A stretch of DNA of 64,000 nt from Marsupella aquatica (GCA_973895155.1 OZ316899.1:6014001-6078000); one strand, 5' to 3'; shown: positions 46,299 to 57,772, counted from the stretch's first letter. Notes: generated from the sequence alone by a model not told the origin. A program made the numbers and translations.

Positions 46299-49200
46299 TC
46301 ACGACACCGGTGGCGGATCCTCAACGGACGCCCCCAATGCTTCCCCCGTAGCCACTGCCGTTGGTCCGTCCTCTGATAGATTACCTGCCCCGGACCGAGT
46401 CAACTCTTCATCGGCTTGACTGGGTCCACCCTCGGCTTCAGCCTCAGCATCGGTCACGGCTTTCGATACAGCTTCGGCCTCCCCGTCATGTTCTAGTGGA
46501 GGATCCGGTACCTCGGCTTCATCAATAGCTGTCCCGGCCTCGGCCTTGCCATCCCCACCTTCTTCAACAGGTGGATCTACTATCGTGACCATGCCGGAGG
46601 TTGGTGTCGGGTTGACCTCCTCGGTCACAACGGCTTGGTAAGCCGTATAATTCCAGACCTAGAAGGTTTTTGCTTCTTCTTCTTCCCTGTTTTGGTAGCT
46701 GGTCCCTTCCCCTTGCTACCTACCTCCGGCATCGGGGCGTGTGTCTCGGCTTGTCTTTTGGCCAGTACCCCTCCTGGTAACGGAGTTCCCACAATTGGAG
46801 TTGGACCAGATAAAGCTAGGCACTTAAATACTGCGGCCTGTTTCTTCAGCCGCTCCGTTTGGTTGTCGGCCCGCCGCTGTAAATTCTCCATCTTCCTGGT
46901 GGTTTCCTCCAACTCCTCCTGGGCTTCCTCCAGGTCCTTCCGTCCCTCCTGCAGCTCCTTTCAGGCTTCCTCCAATTCCAATTTTAAGGTAGCCCTCTCC
47001 TCCTGGGTTGCTCTTAGCTCCTTGTCAAGCTCCGCTACGACCTCAGACTCCATCTTATTCATCTTGGCATAAGTCTGGTCAAGCTGGTCGTCCTTCTCAC
47101 GCAGGTCCGCCTTGAAGTTGGCCGTCAGGGACGCAAGCTCCTGCTGCAGCGCAATAATCCCTTGATAGGATTTTCCTAACTCGGCCTCCTTCTGCTCAAG
47201 GGCTCCGCGGATATCCTCGAGCTCTCCTTTCAATGCCCTCTCCTTTCTTTGAGTCTCCGCCATGGCCCGGTTGTTGGCGGTTATGTGGGCCTCCTCTGCG
47301 TCCCTCAGCTCCTGCTTCCACTTTTCCCTGTCCTTGACCGCGCCGGCCAACTCTACTTGAGTCCGAGTCAGTTTATCTTTGATAATCTGATTGCCAGACT
47401 GAGCGGCATCCAATTGTCCTTGCATGATGTTTAGCTCATGCCGCTTAATCCGCAGCTCCTCTTGGGCTTTCTTGGCCGCCTGCAGGTCTTCCACCTCGGC
47501 TTCCATCTCTCTAAGCCGCCGGATGACCTTGTCCTTCTTGCTTCTCTCCAAAGCCATCGCTTCTTCTAATCGGTGCTTCTCCAACATCTCCCTCTGGAAA
47601 AAAGGTCCCTGCTCCAACTCCTCCCCAAAGATGTTGAGCGCCAGGTCCCCACACATCTCCCCGTACTCCATGGCTCTATCTTTAGCATAGGTGGAGTAAG
47701 TAGAAGTCATCGGCATCAACCACCTCGGCCTCTGTTCCCAAGCCGCCTTGCAGATTTCTTCTACGGTGGCAAGAGGGTTGCTTCTTTTTTCGGCAAGCCG
47801 CCTGATGTCCTCCGGCCGATCTCCTCCTGGTAATTCTTTCTCCCTAGCCAGGGCTGCTTTCTCTTCCTCCCTAAGTCGCTCCTGAAAATCTTGTGCCATC
47901 TGCTTTATGCCGTCAAAGCTCGGGGGAGCAACCTCTGGTGGGGGAGACTCGGGGCTACTCTGCTGGGTGGGGTCCCCTCAAACTACTCTTGGAAGCGTGG
48001 GGATAAACCGGCCATAGGTCCTTACTCCTGGAACATGATGATCCAACCCATAGCCGGAGTTATCATTGCTGTAGTCCTCCACCGCCTCCTCCACTGCTTG
48101 GACTCCCGACTTCCCCCTCTGTTCCCCTGGTCCTACCGTGAAAACGGCCTCACAGATCACGGGCCCTTGTTCCTCCTCTGGTTTCCAAGCTGTCCTCTCC
48201 CTCTATTTTCCGCAGGAAGGAGCCTTAGGCTGCTCTGCCTCCGATTCGGGGCTTGAGGCTCCCACATACATTCGAACTCCCGGCTTGTGTTCCGGCCTCC
48301 TTCTCTCGTTGGCTCCGGTAAAGGGGTTTTCCCTCCTGAGTTGGCTTAAGCCGGCCTCGGGGGCAGTGTCTTGTACCGGTGCCGTTGCCGTTGCTGGTGC
48401 CGTTCTCTCCTCCTCCAGCAATTTCAGCAGATTCTGCATGCCTGATTGCTGCATCGGCAAGTCTTCTTTCCTTGGCCGAAACACTTGCTCGATCATAGGA
48501 CTGGCAGGCTGGTTGGGCTCTTCTGTTGCCGGCCTCTGCTCCGGAACCTCCTTCGGTGCCCTTGCCGATAGGGGAAGTACTGGGGCAAAGATTTGATTTC
48601 TGGCATACCGGCACAACAACGGCATGTGATAGCCAAGCCGGGACACGCTTCCCACGCCGATCACCTGTTGTTCCTCCTTCAAGATCTTCTTCAGTTGGTT
48701 GAGGAGGTACCCGTTGTAATCTCGGCTTGGGTCTAACCTTTTTTCCAGGTAGACCTGAGGCTTGCCGATCTCTGCCCTCGGCAAGTTACAATGCATGGTC
48801 ACCCGCAAGAAATCGATCATCTCTCCGATGTGCGGGTTGGTGCAAGTGTTCCGGAAGAAGCCATTCTTTGTTGATGGTCCTGGGAACGACCGGAACTCCT
48901 TGTCAAGTAAGGTCTTCCTGGTATCAACCTTGGTCTTATTACCCATCGGCAAGCCAAACACCTCGGCAATCACCCGGGGAGTGAGATAGAAATCCTTCCC
49001 ATACACCTTGTGGAATTGGTCTCGGGTTCCCATGATCCCACGAATTCTAATAAGTCTGAGTCCGGCACCTCCAGCTTCAGCCATGTTAATCTTACGAAGG
49101 CTTCCAAGCCGGATCCGGCCATGAAGCCCTGGTACTTCTTGGTCTGCATGGCCGTAAAGCATGCATCCTCCTCCCGTGCAAAATGTAATTGCACTTCCTC

Positions 49201-49731
49201 TGGTAGGGTCGCCGCCCAGTCTTTCCAGGTGTCATCCTTTGTTGGAATGGCATTGACCTCCTCCTCTTTGGCTTCTCCCTGCCTCCTGTTCTGCTGCTCT
49301 GTTGGCTTCCTTGGTGCCGCCAACCTTGTTCTTTTTGCCGGGGTGGCCTCTTCGTTGTTGTTTCCTTTCCTCTTCATCTCGGCTGCCGCGGATGTTTCTC
49401 CTAGCACAGTTGCCTTTGTCCACCCCTCCGTGCTACCCTTCAACTCCCAGTGTGCGTTGTTGCAGCGGTTGATGGCTTCCCAAATGCCGACGATTCTGTC
49501 TTCGCAAAACAGAAGGTCATCGAGTTGATTGGCAGTAGGAGTCCACAAGAACTCGGCCTTGATGAGTTCTCCTACTAAGAAGGCAGACTTCTGCAGCTCC
49601 CACAGACAAGCGAGCTCCTGCCATTCTCAAGCTGCTCTCTTCGATTCTTCGTTCTCGTAAGTCCTAATGTACTCAGTTGCCCGTTCGAACAGGCATCCCC
49701 AAAAATGTGTCGCTTGATTGACGTTGCTCAT
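46299..49731 (-). pseudogene. Family 2 element protein (copy in E)
   Basis: About 1,140 codons from MSNVNQATHFWGCLFERA, with one early TGA and frameshifts near 49030, 48200, 46960 and 46630. It has EFLWTPTANQLDDLLF and DRIVGIWEAINRC; a conserved domain (49162-48560) with YGKDFYLTPRVIAEVFGLP, NTCTNPHIGEMIDFLRVTMHC, LPRAEIGKPQVYL and RDYNGYLLNQLKKIL; a disordered segment; a 312-codon coiled-coil frame (46961-47899) with YAKDRAMEYGEMCGDLALNIF; a Lys-rich basic segment (TKTGKKKKQKPSRS); and an Ala/Glu-rich acidic end. The same order is seen in D, so they are one family. The role is unknown; it may be a structural or nucleic-acid-binding protein. Confidence 0.65.
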
Positions 49732-50085
49732 ACCCTCCTTGACTTGATCATTGGTATCTGCTCCTGCCTAGAGTGCTTGCCTAAGCAGCTGACAGTAGTT
49801 GGCCTTCCATAGTCGTCTGCCCAGTTCGTGCTTGCAATTGAGCCATCATTCCTCGCGAGCGGTCCTTACCCCTCTCCTCCTCTGGTCTTTCCTCCCGTTG
49901 GTTACCCCTAGCTGCCGATGCTTAGCGCACCCTAACCCTAATCGTGTTCTCTCCCCCGACGTCCTTACCTCCGGCCTCGGCCCGGGTTCCATAGTCACCC
50001 TTAATTGTTTATATTTTCCTTGTTTTTGTTACTATACTAATGTGTTTATAGGGTACACCTCCGTTTTCCCCACTTAACTGGCCTG

Positions 50086-50466
50086 GGTATAGCGACGGAG
50101 ACAGGAAACAGATAAACAGGATTTTTTTTTCCTATTTTTAATATGCTGTTACCAGGAAAAAATCATTGTTACCAGGAAAAATGACAATTTAAAAATGTCT
50201 TATAAAACATATTATTTTCAAAAAAAATTAACAATGCAACATTTTTGGCTAGCTTTGGGCGCTACTATTAGAAGCGCCGGGCGCTAGCAAAAAAAACTGG
50301 TCGACCAAAAAAAAAAACTTTTTTTTTCTCAAAAAAAAATTCAAAAAAAAATCAAAAAAAAATCAAAAAAAAATTCCACCCATTTTCCTGTTACCAGTTT
50401 TTTTTCTTGTTACCAGTTTCTGTTATTAAATCATGTTTCCTGTTTGCTGTCTTTTGTAAACACCTC
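50086..50466. mobile_element. About 380-bp MITE in element E (MULE-type duplication)
   Basis: Flanked by ACTGGCCTG (50077-50085) and ACTGGCCTA (50467-50475), a 9-bp duplication as made by MULEs. The imperfect inverted ends share GACAGNAAACAG and AAACANGATTT. Element F lacks this block at the same place. The interior has A/T runs, GTTACCAG repeats and two GCGC palindromes (50250-50264, 50273-50286). Confidence 0.7.
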
Positions 50467-50503
50467 ACTGGCCTAGTGATTCCTGGCTAGGCATCACAAT
50501 AGG

Positions 50504-51214
50504 TGCCCTTGAGTAAGCTTGCCCACAAGAGTCTGATAGCTGGCCCTACGGCGGGCGGCTACCTCTAACTTGTCGAGTAGAACTCCTCAAGTGACTAACT
50601 ACTCAAAATCTGATGGAAAAACTATTCTCCTTAGCTCACAAAACCAAAAACTCGACTAGCTACTCCACTAGTCTAAAACAGCTCGCACGGAACTCGGCCC
50701 TGGACCAATGAGGCTCCAAACTCGAGAAATCCTTGCCTGGATTGACAAGACTCCAAACTTGAGAAATCCCTGCCTGGATCAACGAGACTCCAGACTCGAG
50801 AAATTCCCCGCCTGGATCGAAAACTCTCCACCTGGATCGAAAACTCACTTAGAACTCCAAAACTGCAGCACAATAGTCAAGTTCCGTAGAACGGAGCGGA
50901 ACTCATAGAACGCAACTCAACAGATCTCAACAGACAATCGCCAACCTCAATGAGCCGAGGCTCAAGTCTTAAGCAGCATCGGAAACCCAACCATCCAGCC
51001 TGAGCCACCTGCCAGCAGCGAGGCTCATCCAAACTCCAAGCCTGGTGACTCACCCAAACACCAAACCTGGTGGCGACGAGTCTTCCAATCACCAAACCTC
51101 AATCCATCCAACCAAGCAGCCCCTCCGGGTCAGCATGCACGCAACCCAACCGGGAGGCCTTGCCCATCATCCCCTATAAAAGCCATTCCTGAGCCGAAAT
51201 CTTTCGGCACGACA
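50504..51214 (-). repeat. 5' LTR, outer part
   Basis: Matches 41356-42064 of the 3' LTR, with differences at several percent of positions. It ends (plus strand) CTTTCGGCACGACA, followed by ACGT. Confidence 0.85.
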
Positions 51215-51724
51215 ACGTACATACTCAAATCACGGACTTGAACGTACTCAAATCATCGAATGAGAGTTCATTTACAAATGTCCGTGACAGACTGATATCT
51301 CGCATGGCCCGATCATATGTTGCGTGTAAAGCACAAAAGCATTACCATGGATTGATTTGTGGAGTTCGTTGGGTTGCAAAGTTGCAAGGGAGAGGGTGGT
51401 TGCTATGTGATTCTCACACGAGGTTAGGTCAAAGAAGATTCTTAGCCACCAAATCTAATATTGCAAGTATTCATTCAAGGATTAATGGTTTGTCCAATCC
51501 GTTGTTTTGTCCGTACATCCGCCGCCATTTCAGTCTCAAAAATTATTTTTAAAGCAGGGCATGTGGGCCCATTAATCAAAGACATTGTAAGGAGGTCTGG
51601 TCCTTTTAGAGTGTGCCCGTTGGAGGTGGCGAGAAGGCGGTATACTCCGGTGTACAAGAATAAGCGGTCGACTATAGAAATCTGCAACCTCTTCACTGTA
51701 TCAATCTGCAACCTCTTCAGCGTC
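51215..51724 (+). other. Open frames of unknown meaning upstream of an F-box-like gene
   Basis: Frames at 51238-51552 and 51461-51724 are open on the plus strand. The first contains HYHGLICGVRWVAKLQGRGW, which I do not recognise. The second runs in frame into the F-box-like gene. They may be part of its upstream exons or decayed transposon DNA. Confidence 0.3.
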
Positions 51725-52369
51725 ATGGAAAACCTTCCGACAGTCATGGATATGGAGCTCAAAAAGAGGATGACGATGGTGCAAGCCGAGTCGCACAAAC
51801 TTTGAGCTGAATTTTGCAGACATCAAGCCCGCATCCAAGAAGATCGAGCCCGGATTTGGATTGCATTTCCTCAACTCGATAACCTGATTCTAGGCTTGCC
51901 GGATGATATTGTTGAGTTGCACATTTGGCCGCAAATCCATCGAGCGTTTGAAGAAGTTGTTTATCTTGATGATTCAAAAACGAGAGTTATATTGAATATG
52001 GTTCGTTCGGCTGCGCACGTAAGCAAGAAATGGAGGCACTTAGTATCAAACTGTAAGGCGTGGGTTGTTCTATGTTCCTCATACCAGTTTTGTGAGCACC
52101 GACTAAGTCATCACTTTGCATATGTGTACCATGAAACTCACAAAGGTTATCCTCCCATCGATATTTGGAGTCGCCTTCCTCCTGAGGAAACTGTCCGCCA
52201 TTCGAGCATCTGGTTGGAATATGATTTTGATTTGGTTGATTACTACTTCAAAGTGTATGGTGTTCAGAAGAGCCACGTTGAATACTGGAAAATGACGCGT
52301 TCCGGTAACCACTTCATAGAGCAGATTCAGAATGCTTTTGAGCTCCTCTCGGAACTTGGTCTTTCGTAG
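51725..52369 (+). pseudogene. F-box-like gene a
   Basis: One frame from MENLPTVMDMELKKRM to a stop at 52369, interrupted by TGA at 51803-51805. After a coiled N-terminal part it has LILGLPDDIVELHIWPQI, then VSKKWRHLVSNCKAWVVL, the F-box pattern. The C-terminal part has YPPIDIWSRLPPEE and aromatic repeats. F-box proteins select targets for SCF ubiquitin ligases. The LPDD-x(5)-HIWP signature is shared with genes b and c. No Kelch, LRR or FBA repeats are visible. If the TGA is real, translation would have to start at an internal codon. Confidence 0.55.
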
Positions 52370-53393
52370 AATTACTACACAGGCGTTCTTTACTAGATAG
52401 GACTGGCATAGATTGATCCAGATTTTGATTTGTTAGTCCTAGATGTATTTGTTCGTGAATTCAAAATATATTGCAATTTTTCCTGTCAAGACTCAATTGA
52501 CATGGTCAATTTTTTGGGGACAATTTTGCACCGCCTCTCAACTTTCAGCAAGGCCGCCGACAACTTTATCTTTTTTCCTTGTCTCTCAGTGAGGGTCGCT
52601 GAAATGGTAGGTGAATGACCAATGTCAATGTATTTTTAAAATATTCAATGGAAAGTAGTTTTAGATTGTACTTTTATGTCATTCCACAGATTGTACTTTT
52701 ATATCATTCCAAAATCCAACTTTAAGAAATGAATGAAGATGAACTCAATTGAATTTTGGAGTATCGCATCTCTCGACGAGGCTTGCTGAGTGTCCCAAAT
52801 TGGTCCTCGTCAACTTGAGTGAGCCCATTTTGGACTATTCTCATCCCTAGGCTATGGTCGTAGAGGGAAAGGACAATACGGATGGTTGTCCTGTACCAAG
52901 TGTCCGTATAACATAATCATTTTCAAATAATGATTGGAGGTATCCTGGAATGTCCGTGCAGGCACTGTTGACGTTAAGATTGTGAATCGAGGATTTGTAT
53001 AAGAGGTTTGTTAGGACCAGGAATTAAGAGCATCAGACTATTTCCATCTTGTATCATTTTGATCTTCGGAACTGAGTTGGGAGTGACAAATATAATCATG
53101 GAGAAGACAATCTCTTGTCCGATATAAAAAATATGGCAAGGGATGGGATGACTGAGAACTTTGCACCGAAAGAAGTATGGATAGTAAATTTTGTCGCCCG
53201 GAATCCATTTCCAATGAAATTTTTCTACTCGCGTTGTCCTATTTTCCAATGCGGTCTCTCCATGGAATTTGGTCGGAAGTGCAACCATTCTATGACTGCG
53301 GAACCTGCATATTGATTCCATCTTTTAATTCAAGATTCACTCCATGGAGGTAGTGCACCCGTTACTGCACAACTGTGGCAGAAAGGGAGCACC
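52370..53393. other. Intergenic stretch
   Basis: No supported gene. A CTCGACGAGGCTTGCTGAG motif of the dispersed repeat lies near 52775. Short frames at 52430-52618 and 53115-53315 show no recognisable domains. Confidence 0.45.
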
Positions 53394-53723
53394 TTGTTGG
53401 GTTGCTCTGCAAAGGATTTTTCATCTTGTGATGAGTTGGACCAGATCGTTTATGTCCAGCAACTGACGACAGCCTGTCCAAAGATTCTCGTCAGTTTGGC
53501 TGCAAAAGACCATGAATTGAAGATCCAACACCTGCATTTTTGTGATGGTCGTCCAAAAGTAGTTGTACCGAGAGGTATTCAATCCCTCATGTTGACCGAG
53601 CAGACACAGAGTACACCAAAGAAATTGGTGAAAGCAGCTTCTTCATTAGGGAGTGCTAAGAAATTGTTGGCAGGTCTTACTGACCTTATAAATCAATTCG
53701 AGGCAGCAGATTTAGATTTGTAA
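53394..53723 (+). CDS. Hypothetical ORF of 109 codons
   Basis: Open frame with a mixed, protein-like composition: IVYVQQLTTACPKILVSLAA, then a Lys-rich helix (KKLVKAASSLGSAKKLLAGL) and an acidic end. I do not recognise it. The frame stays open for some codons before the first Met, so it may be a 3' exon of a longer gene. No close neighbour helps. It could be a chance frame. Confidence 0.3.
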   Translation: MLGCSAKDFSSCDELDQIVYVQQLTTACPKILVSLAAKDHELKIQHLHFCDGRPKVVVPRGIQSLMLTEQTQSTPKKLVKAASSLGSAKKLLAGLTDLINQFEAADLDL

Positions 53724-54064
53724 GGATGTCTAGATTCATTGGGCCCATTTTAATGTTTCTATTGGTCTATTTGGTGGTCGATTTAGATTTGCTGCCACAA
53801 TGTACTTACAAACGAGAATATAAGCACCGGCTTTCGGGAGTTTTGGAAATTGTCCATCTAGTTTAATCTGAATACAAGTGCAAATATAACCTCAAATTCT
53901 ATTTTGGCTATTCCGATCTCATTTGGACGAGAGTGATTTGGATGAGAGTGATTTGGACGAGAGTCCTTTGTCATTGAAGACAAATCTGACAGACTGGAAA
54001 AGATGCAAACATTGTTGACATATCATTAGCCCACCTGTTACAAATATTTGGAGGCATCCTATGA

Positions 54065-54802
54065 CTAAACCCGGTAACAAATCTGAATAGTCTGACAAAG
54101 ATCATCATTATCAAGCCCGTAGCCACAATCAGGATTGTTGTTAACCCAACCCGATGGATTGTCAGCCCAAACCAACCTGTTCTCCACCCATGCCTCTACC
54201 CTTCCATGGACATCACGATCAAAGAAATTATCATACAGATCCCTCTCGTAACACTCCGTCCTCCTATTGTAATGTGCAACCCAAGACTTCAGTGGTGAAA
54301 TGGGCCTCATGGAGAGGGCATCAATAGGAGGAATTTGACGTAAGAGCACACGAAACGTGCACGCGGTTGAATGATGAGTCCACTGTCTATATTCAGGGAT
54401 ATTTTCAACGATGTCCCTCAACACTTTCAAAGTTGCCCATACCTTCGAGTGAGTGATTAGGAATCTCCATTTCCTACTAACTCTCGACAAGACACAGATG
54501 TGGTTGATGGTCCGGAAGGTAGCATGATCATCAGTGCCATGTGCATTTGCAGATTTAAATCCATTTCGAAGTAAAGGCCAAATGTGTCGCTCTGTCAGAT
54601 CATCCGGGAGGCCAAAAATGAGACTCTGGTTTCTTCCCTGCCGATTCCGCAATGGATAATGCATAGGCTTAACCTGCCAGATTGATATTCGATCGACAAT
54701 AGCTTTTGATTTGAGCTCCTCAATTTCAATCCTGAAATTCTTGAGCCGCTGAGCGCACTTCTGATAATAAAATTCCCTGACATCCGGATTCCATCCTGCC
54801 AT
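54065..54802 (-). CDS. F-box-like gene b
   Basis: Minus-strand frame with no internal stop. MAGWNPDVREFYYQKCAQRL (54802) is preferred as the start because gene c begins similarly (MEGRDTTLRGDYHQKC); the frame is open back to 54913. A short coiled N-terminal part is followed by LIFGLPDDLTERHIWPLLRN, then VSRKWRFLITHSKVWATLKV (F-box pattern), then LLRQIPPIDALSMRPISPLK and a Trp-rich C-terminus. Total 245 codons. It is the best-kept member of the family here and could be functional. It is a tandem relative of gene c, same strand, about 600 bp apart. SCF ubiquitin ligase adaptor function is inferred only from the F-box pattern. Confidence 0.55.
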   Translation of the reverse strand: MAGWNPDVREFYYQKCAQRLKNFRIEIEELKSKAIVDRISIWQVKPMHYPLRNRQGRNQSLIFGLPDDLTERHIWPLLRNGFKSANAHGTDDHATFRTINHICVLSRVSRKWRFLITHSKVWATLKVLRDIVENIPEYRQWTHHSTACTFRVLLRQIPPIDALSMRPISPLKSWVAHYNRRTECYERDLYDNFFDRDVHGRVEAWVENRLVWADNPSGWVNNNPDCGYGLDNDDLCQTIQICYRV

Positions 54803-54913
54803 GTTGGACTCGACAATAGTAGAGGACCTGAAGCTGAAACAAAGTGAACAATTGGGATTGCTAGGGAAGACGTTTGGCACGCAAAAACAAGAGGACAAAC
54901 CCTTCTCTCTCAA

Positions 54914-55389
54914 GTGAACTCTAAACTGGTGGAGAGACTTGTACGTTCGTAAACCCTGGAGGTCATTTTCCCCAAGACTTATGCTTTTATTGCTTGAGGA
55001 CTCTTGTTGAACTCGAAAGTTATTGAGGTTTTGTATTGGTCAAGGGCTCTTGCTCAACTCCAGAGTTATTGAGGTTTTGTATTGGTCGAGGGCTCTTGCT
55101 CAACTCCAGAGTTTTTGGCAAGACCGCTGATAAGAGAATGTGCAAGTTGTGAGTTATGAAAGTTGTCGGCAAGGTTCGGCGAGACCGCTGAAAGTATAAT
55201 GTGCAAGGTGTGAGTTCTCAAAGATGTCGGCGAGGTTTGCTGAGCTCAGGTTGACTGCCTTGATTAGAAGGAGTTTATTGAAAAACAAATCCGATCAACA
55301 TTACAGATATATCGGAGCAATGAAATCACAATTCTACTTTCGCGAACAATCTACTTCTAAGACAATTATCGATTCCAAATAGATTCAAG
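54914..55389. other. Spacer between F-box-like genes b and c, with repeats
   Basis: Contains a direct repeat of TTGAGGTTTTGTATTGGTC, then AGGGCTCTTGCTCAACTCC (about 55020-55110), and CGGCGAGG/GACCGCTGA motifs. No gene is seen. Confidence 0.5.
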
Positions 55390-56101
55390 TCAAATATCAC
55401 CAGAATGAATCCCGTAGGCACTATCAGGACTATTGGGCTTCATATTTGCAAGATTGTCACACCATAACATTGGGGTTAACCTATTCTCGACCCATCCCTG
55501 GATTCTCTGGACTACATCCCCATCAAAGAAAGTTTCATAAAGATCCCTCTCGTATATTTCCATCCTCCACACATAAAATGCCACCCAAGACTTCAGTAAC
55601 AAAATGGGCATCATGGAGAGGGCATCAATAGGAGGAATTTGACGCAAGAGCACACAAAACGTACACGCAATTGAATGACAAGTCCAATGTCTATTTTCCG
55701 GGATATTTTCAACTTTCTCCCTCAACACTTTCAAAGCTGCCCATACCTTTGAGTGAGTGATTAGGAATCTCCATTTCCTACGAACTCTTGATAAGACGCG
55801 GATGTTGTTGATGGTTTGGAAGGTAGCATCATCATCAATGCCATTTGAATTTGCAAATTCAAATCTATTTCGAAGTAAAGGCCAAATGTGTCGCTCTGTC
55901 AGATCATTCGGGAGACCGTAGATGAGACTCAGGGGTTTGTTGCTTTGTCACTTTCTCCCGATTCCGCATATTTTCCCATATTGAAAATCTATCAAAACTC
56001 GCTTTGGATTTCAGCTCCTCAATGTCAGCCCTAAATCTGTCAAGCCGGTAAGTGCACTTCTGATGATAATCCCCCCGCAACGTCGTATCCCTTCCTTCCA
56101 T
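55390..56101 (-). pseudogene. F-box-like gene c
   Basis: Start MEGRDTTLRGDYHQKC at 56101. A frameshift near 55925 separates the N-terminal part (to RNREKVTKQQ) from the GLPNDLTERHIWPLL segment. RRKWRFLITHSKVWAALKV, CTFCVLLRQIPPIDALSMMP and RIQGWVENRLTP follow, to a stop at 55390-55392. It aligns along its whole length with gene b, so b and c are tandem duplicates. The frameshift makes it a probable pseudogene. Confidence 0.6.
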
Positions 56102-56832
56102 GGTGTAGTGTTGAATAGGAGAGATAGAGAGAGGAAGATTAAGCTTCCGATGAAACAATGACGGAGTGAAGAGTACAAAACAACCTATTGAAACCCTTTT
56201 TGCAAACCAAAAAAAGAGTTGGACTTGCTCAACCGAGTGACCGTGACCGTCAACTGGGCTCTAAAGACTAGGATTGCTTTTAAATAGTGGAGTTCACAAA
56301 TTAGGGTTTGACCTCCAAATTTGTTCAGCCTTTATGGTTTTATTCTTTCGACAAGATTTGCTTAGGTTCGCCAAGGTTCGCCGAGGTTCGGTGAGGTTTG
56401 GCTACATTCACCAACAATCACCTAGTGCTCGACGAGGTTTGCTGAGGGCACAAGAGGGGAGTTACTTTGTCATATACTTCTCAGCGAGGATGCTGGGTAG
56501 GGAATATAAACCCTAAACTGATACGGGTCACTGATATGAGTGACTAATATGGTGCTCCAGAGTTCAGCGAGGCCGCTGAATGAATGTACACTTTCGGCAA
56601 GGTCGCTCAGACAAATAGATATCAGTGGCTGATTATTGATAGGGTTAACAACCTCGGAGAGCTTACACTGTGGAGACTTGGTATGGCCGACAGGCTTAGA
56701 GTTCAGTAAATCTCTCTTGTGTGTTCTCGTGGACGTAGCCTCGAGGAGGTGAACCATGTATCTCTTGAGTTGACTACTTGCGCATTGGATGTGTCATGTG
56801 CTTACCATTGCAATTGTCGTCTATTCTCAACA
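56102..56832. other. Non-coding stretch with CGAGGTTCG repeats
   Basis: Near 56340-56450 the unit TTCGCCGAGGTTCG recurs in degenerate form at least five times. No gene is seen. Confidence 0.5.
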
Positions 56833-57426
56833 TAGTATAGGTTTGGAAACTTCCTATTTTTGACTCGCCAGCCTCCCCCATCAAGGTGTGAGGGCCCTCT
56901 TTGTAAATGCACTTTCTCTTGGATCTCTCCAAAATTGCTTCCTAAATCTCCCGCCGCATGCTACCAAAGAACTCTGCATTGGTAAACCCTTAAGCCTATT
57001 GGCTCCAGAACTTTTCAACTACTACCTCTGGGTACATAGCCTGGTTGACATCCCTACCTAGTACCCATCCTGGATCCTTTCTGATCGGTTTCTCCTTAGC
57101 CGGCTCTTTTCCACTTGATTCGTCATCGTGGAATCTGACCCTCCTTTCCTTATCTCGCGTATCCCGCCTCTCTTGTTCCCGTGATTGAGACGAAGTGTCA
57201 TCCTCATTGGTCTTCTTCCTTTTTGACTCAACCAAAGCATCCCAACTAGCCTTAACCTCAACAATTATTGCATTGATCAGCACTGGATCACTCCATCCGG
57301 ATTTCTCTCGAACCAGATCAACCAAGCGCTTGTAGAACTTATCCGTTTCCGTCACGGGGCCATCCATCTCCACATTGTAAACATTTTCTTCCAAGTGTGA
57401 AGAGGACGCCTCTTCAACTCGCTTCT
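56833..57426 (-). pseudogene. Gag fragment of the same retrotransposon family
   Basis: 594 bp matching about 43571-44160 of the gag-protease ORF (EMDGPVTETDKFYKRLVDLV, GWVLGRDVNQAMYPEV). It begins without LTR or PBS at about 56833 and is cut at 57426 by element C. Stops and substitutions show decay. The rest of that retrotransposon is not seen after element C. Confidence 0.8.
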
Positions 57427-57772
57427 TGTGACGCTGCCACCACGGCTGGTAATAAGCAATCTGGCTTAACTCGTGCTAAGCACGTACAAAGTGGACTTAG
57501 TAGTCCATAGTTATTAGCATAGCGAGACAAAATTAGTTAGTCATGATGGTTAGGACAGTTTAGTCAATAAAGAGCATTCACGCCTGGCTGGCAGCGCACC
57601 GCCGGATTATGAGCGCGTTATGGCCGTCTACCTCGGATCTTTATAACTGATCTGGGAGGTGGCCCTCTGACACGCCCTGACCTGGACCTGAGGAGTTGCC
57701 AGTACACTTTAAGCGTGAGGGACTTGGCCTATTAGAGGCAAGAAGGGCCAATTGGTCGATGCCCCACAAGGG

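Larger units (their letters stand above)
45397..50498 (-). mobile_element. Element E (family 2) inserted in the 5' LTR
   Basis: A 5,102-bp insertion. Plus-strand ends are TGTGGTGCGTCCC and GCTAGGCATCACA; ATAGG is duplicated at 45392-45396 and 50499-50503. The uninterrupted 3' LTR shows the empty site (ACAATAGGTGCC), which proves the borders. On the minus strand it starts TGTGATGCCTAGCC, like F and D. It carries one broken gene, a 3' hairpin and a nested MITE. It has no LTR of its own. Confidence 0.9.
41215..51214 (-). mobile_element. Ty3/gypsy-like LTR retrotransposon without reverse transcriptase
   Basis: Minus-strand element of 10.0 kb, 4.9 kb without the nested insertion E. LTRs of about 850 bp start TGTCGTGCCG and end CCTCGCRACA. 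The 3' LTR is 41215-42064; the 5' LTR is 45261-45396 plus 50504-51214. A 4-bp ACGT flanks both outer ends (41211-41214, 51215-51218). A purine tract (TGGGGGAGGA) abuts the 3' LTR and a TGG-starting primer-site candidate follows the 5' LTR. The interior holds gag-protease, then only the integrase zinc-binding part; RT, RNase H and the integrase core are deleted. Several percent difference between LTRs shows age. Confidence 0.85.

Noticed and set aside
51461-51724. Coding exon of F-box-like gene a
   Set aside because: The frame is open and continuous with the gene, but it shows no similarity to the N-termini of genes b and c, so I did not extend the gene into it.
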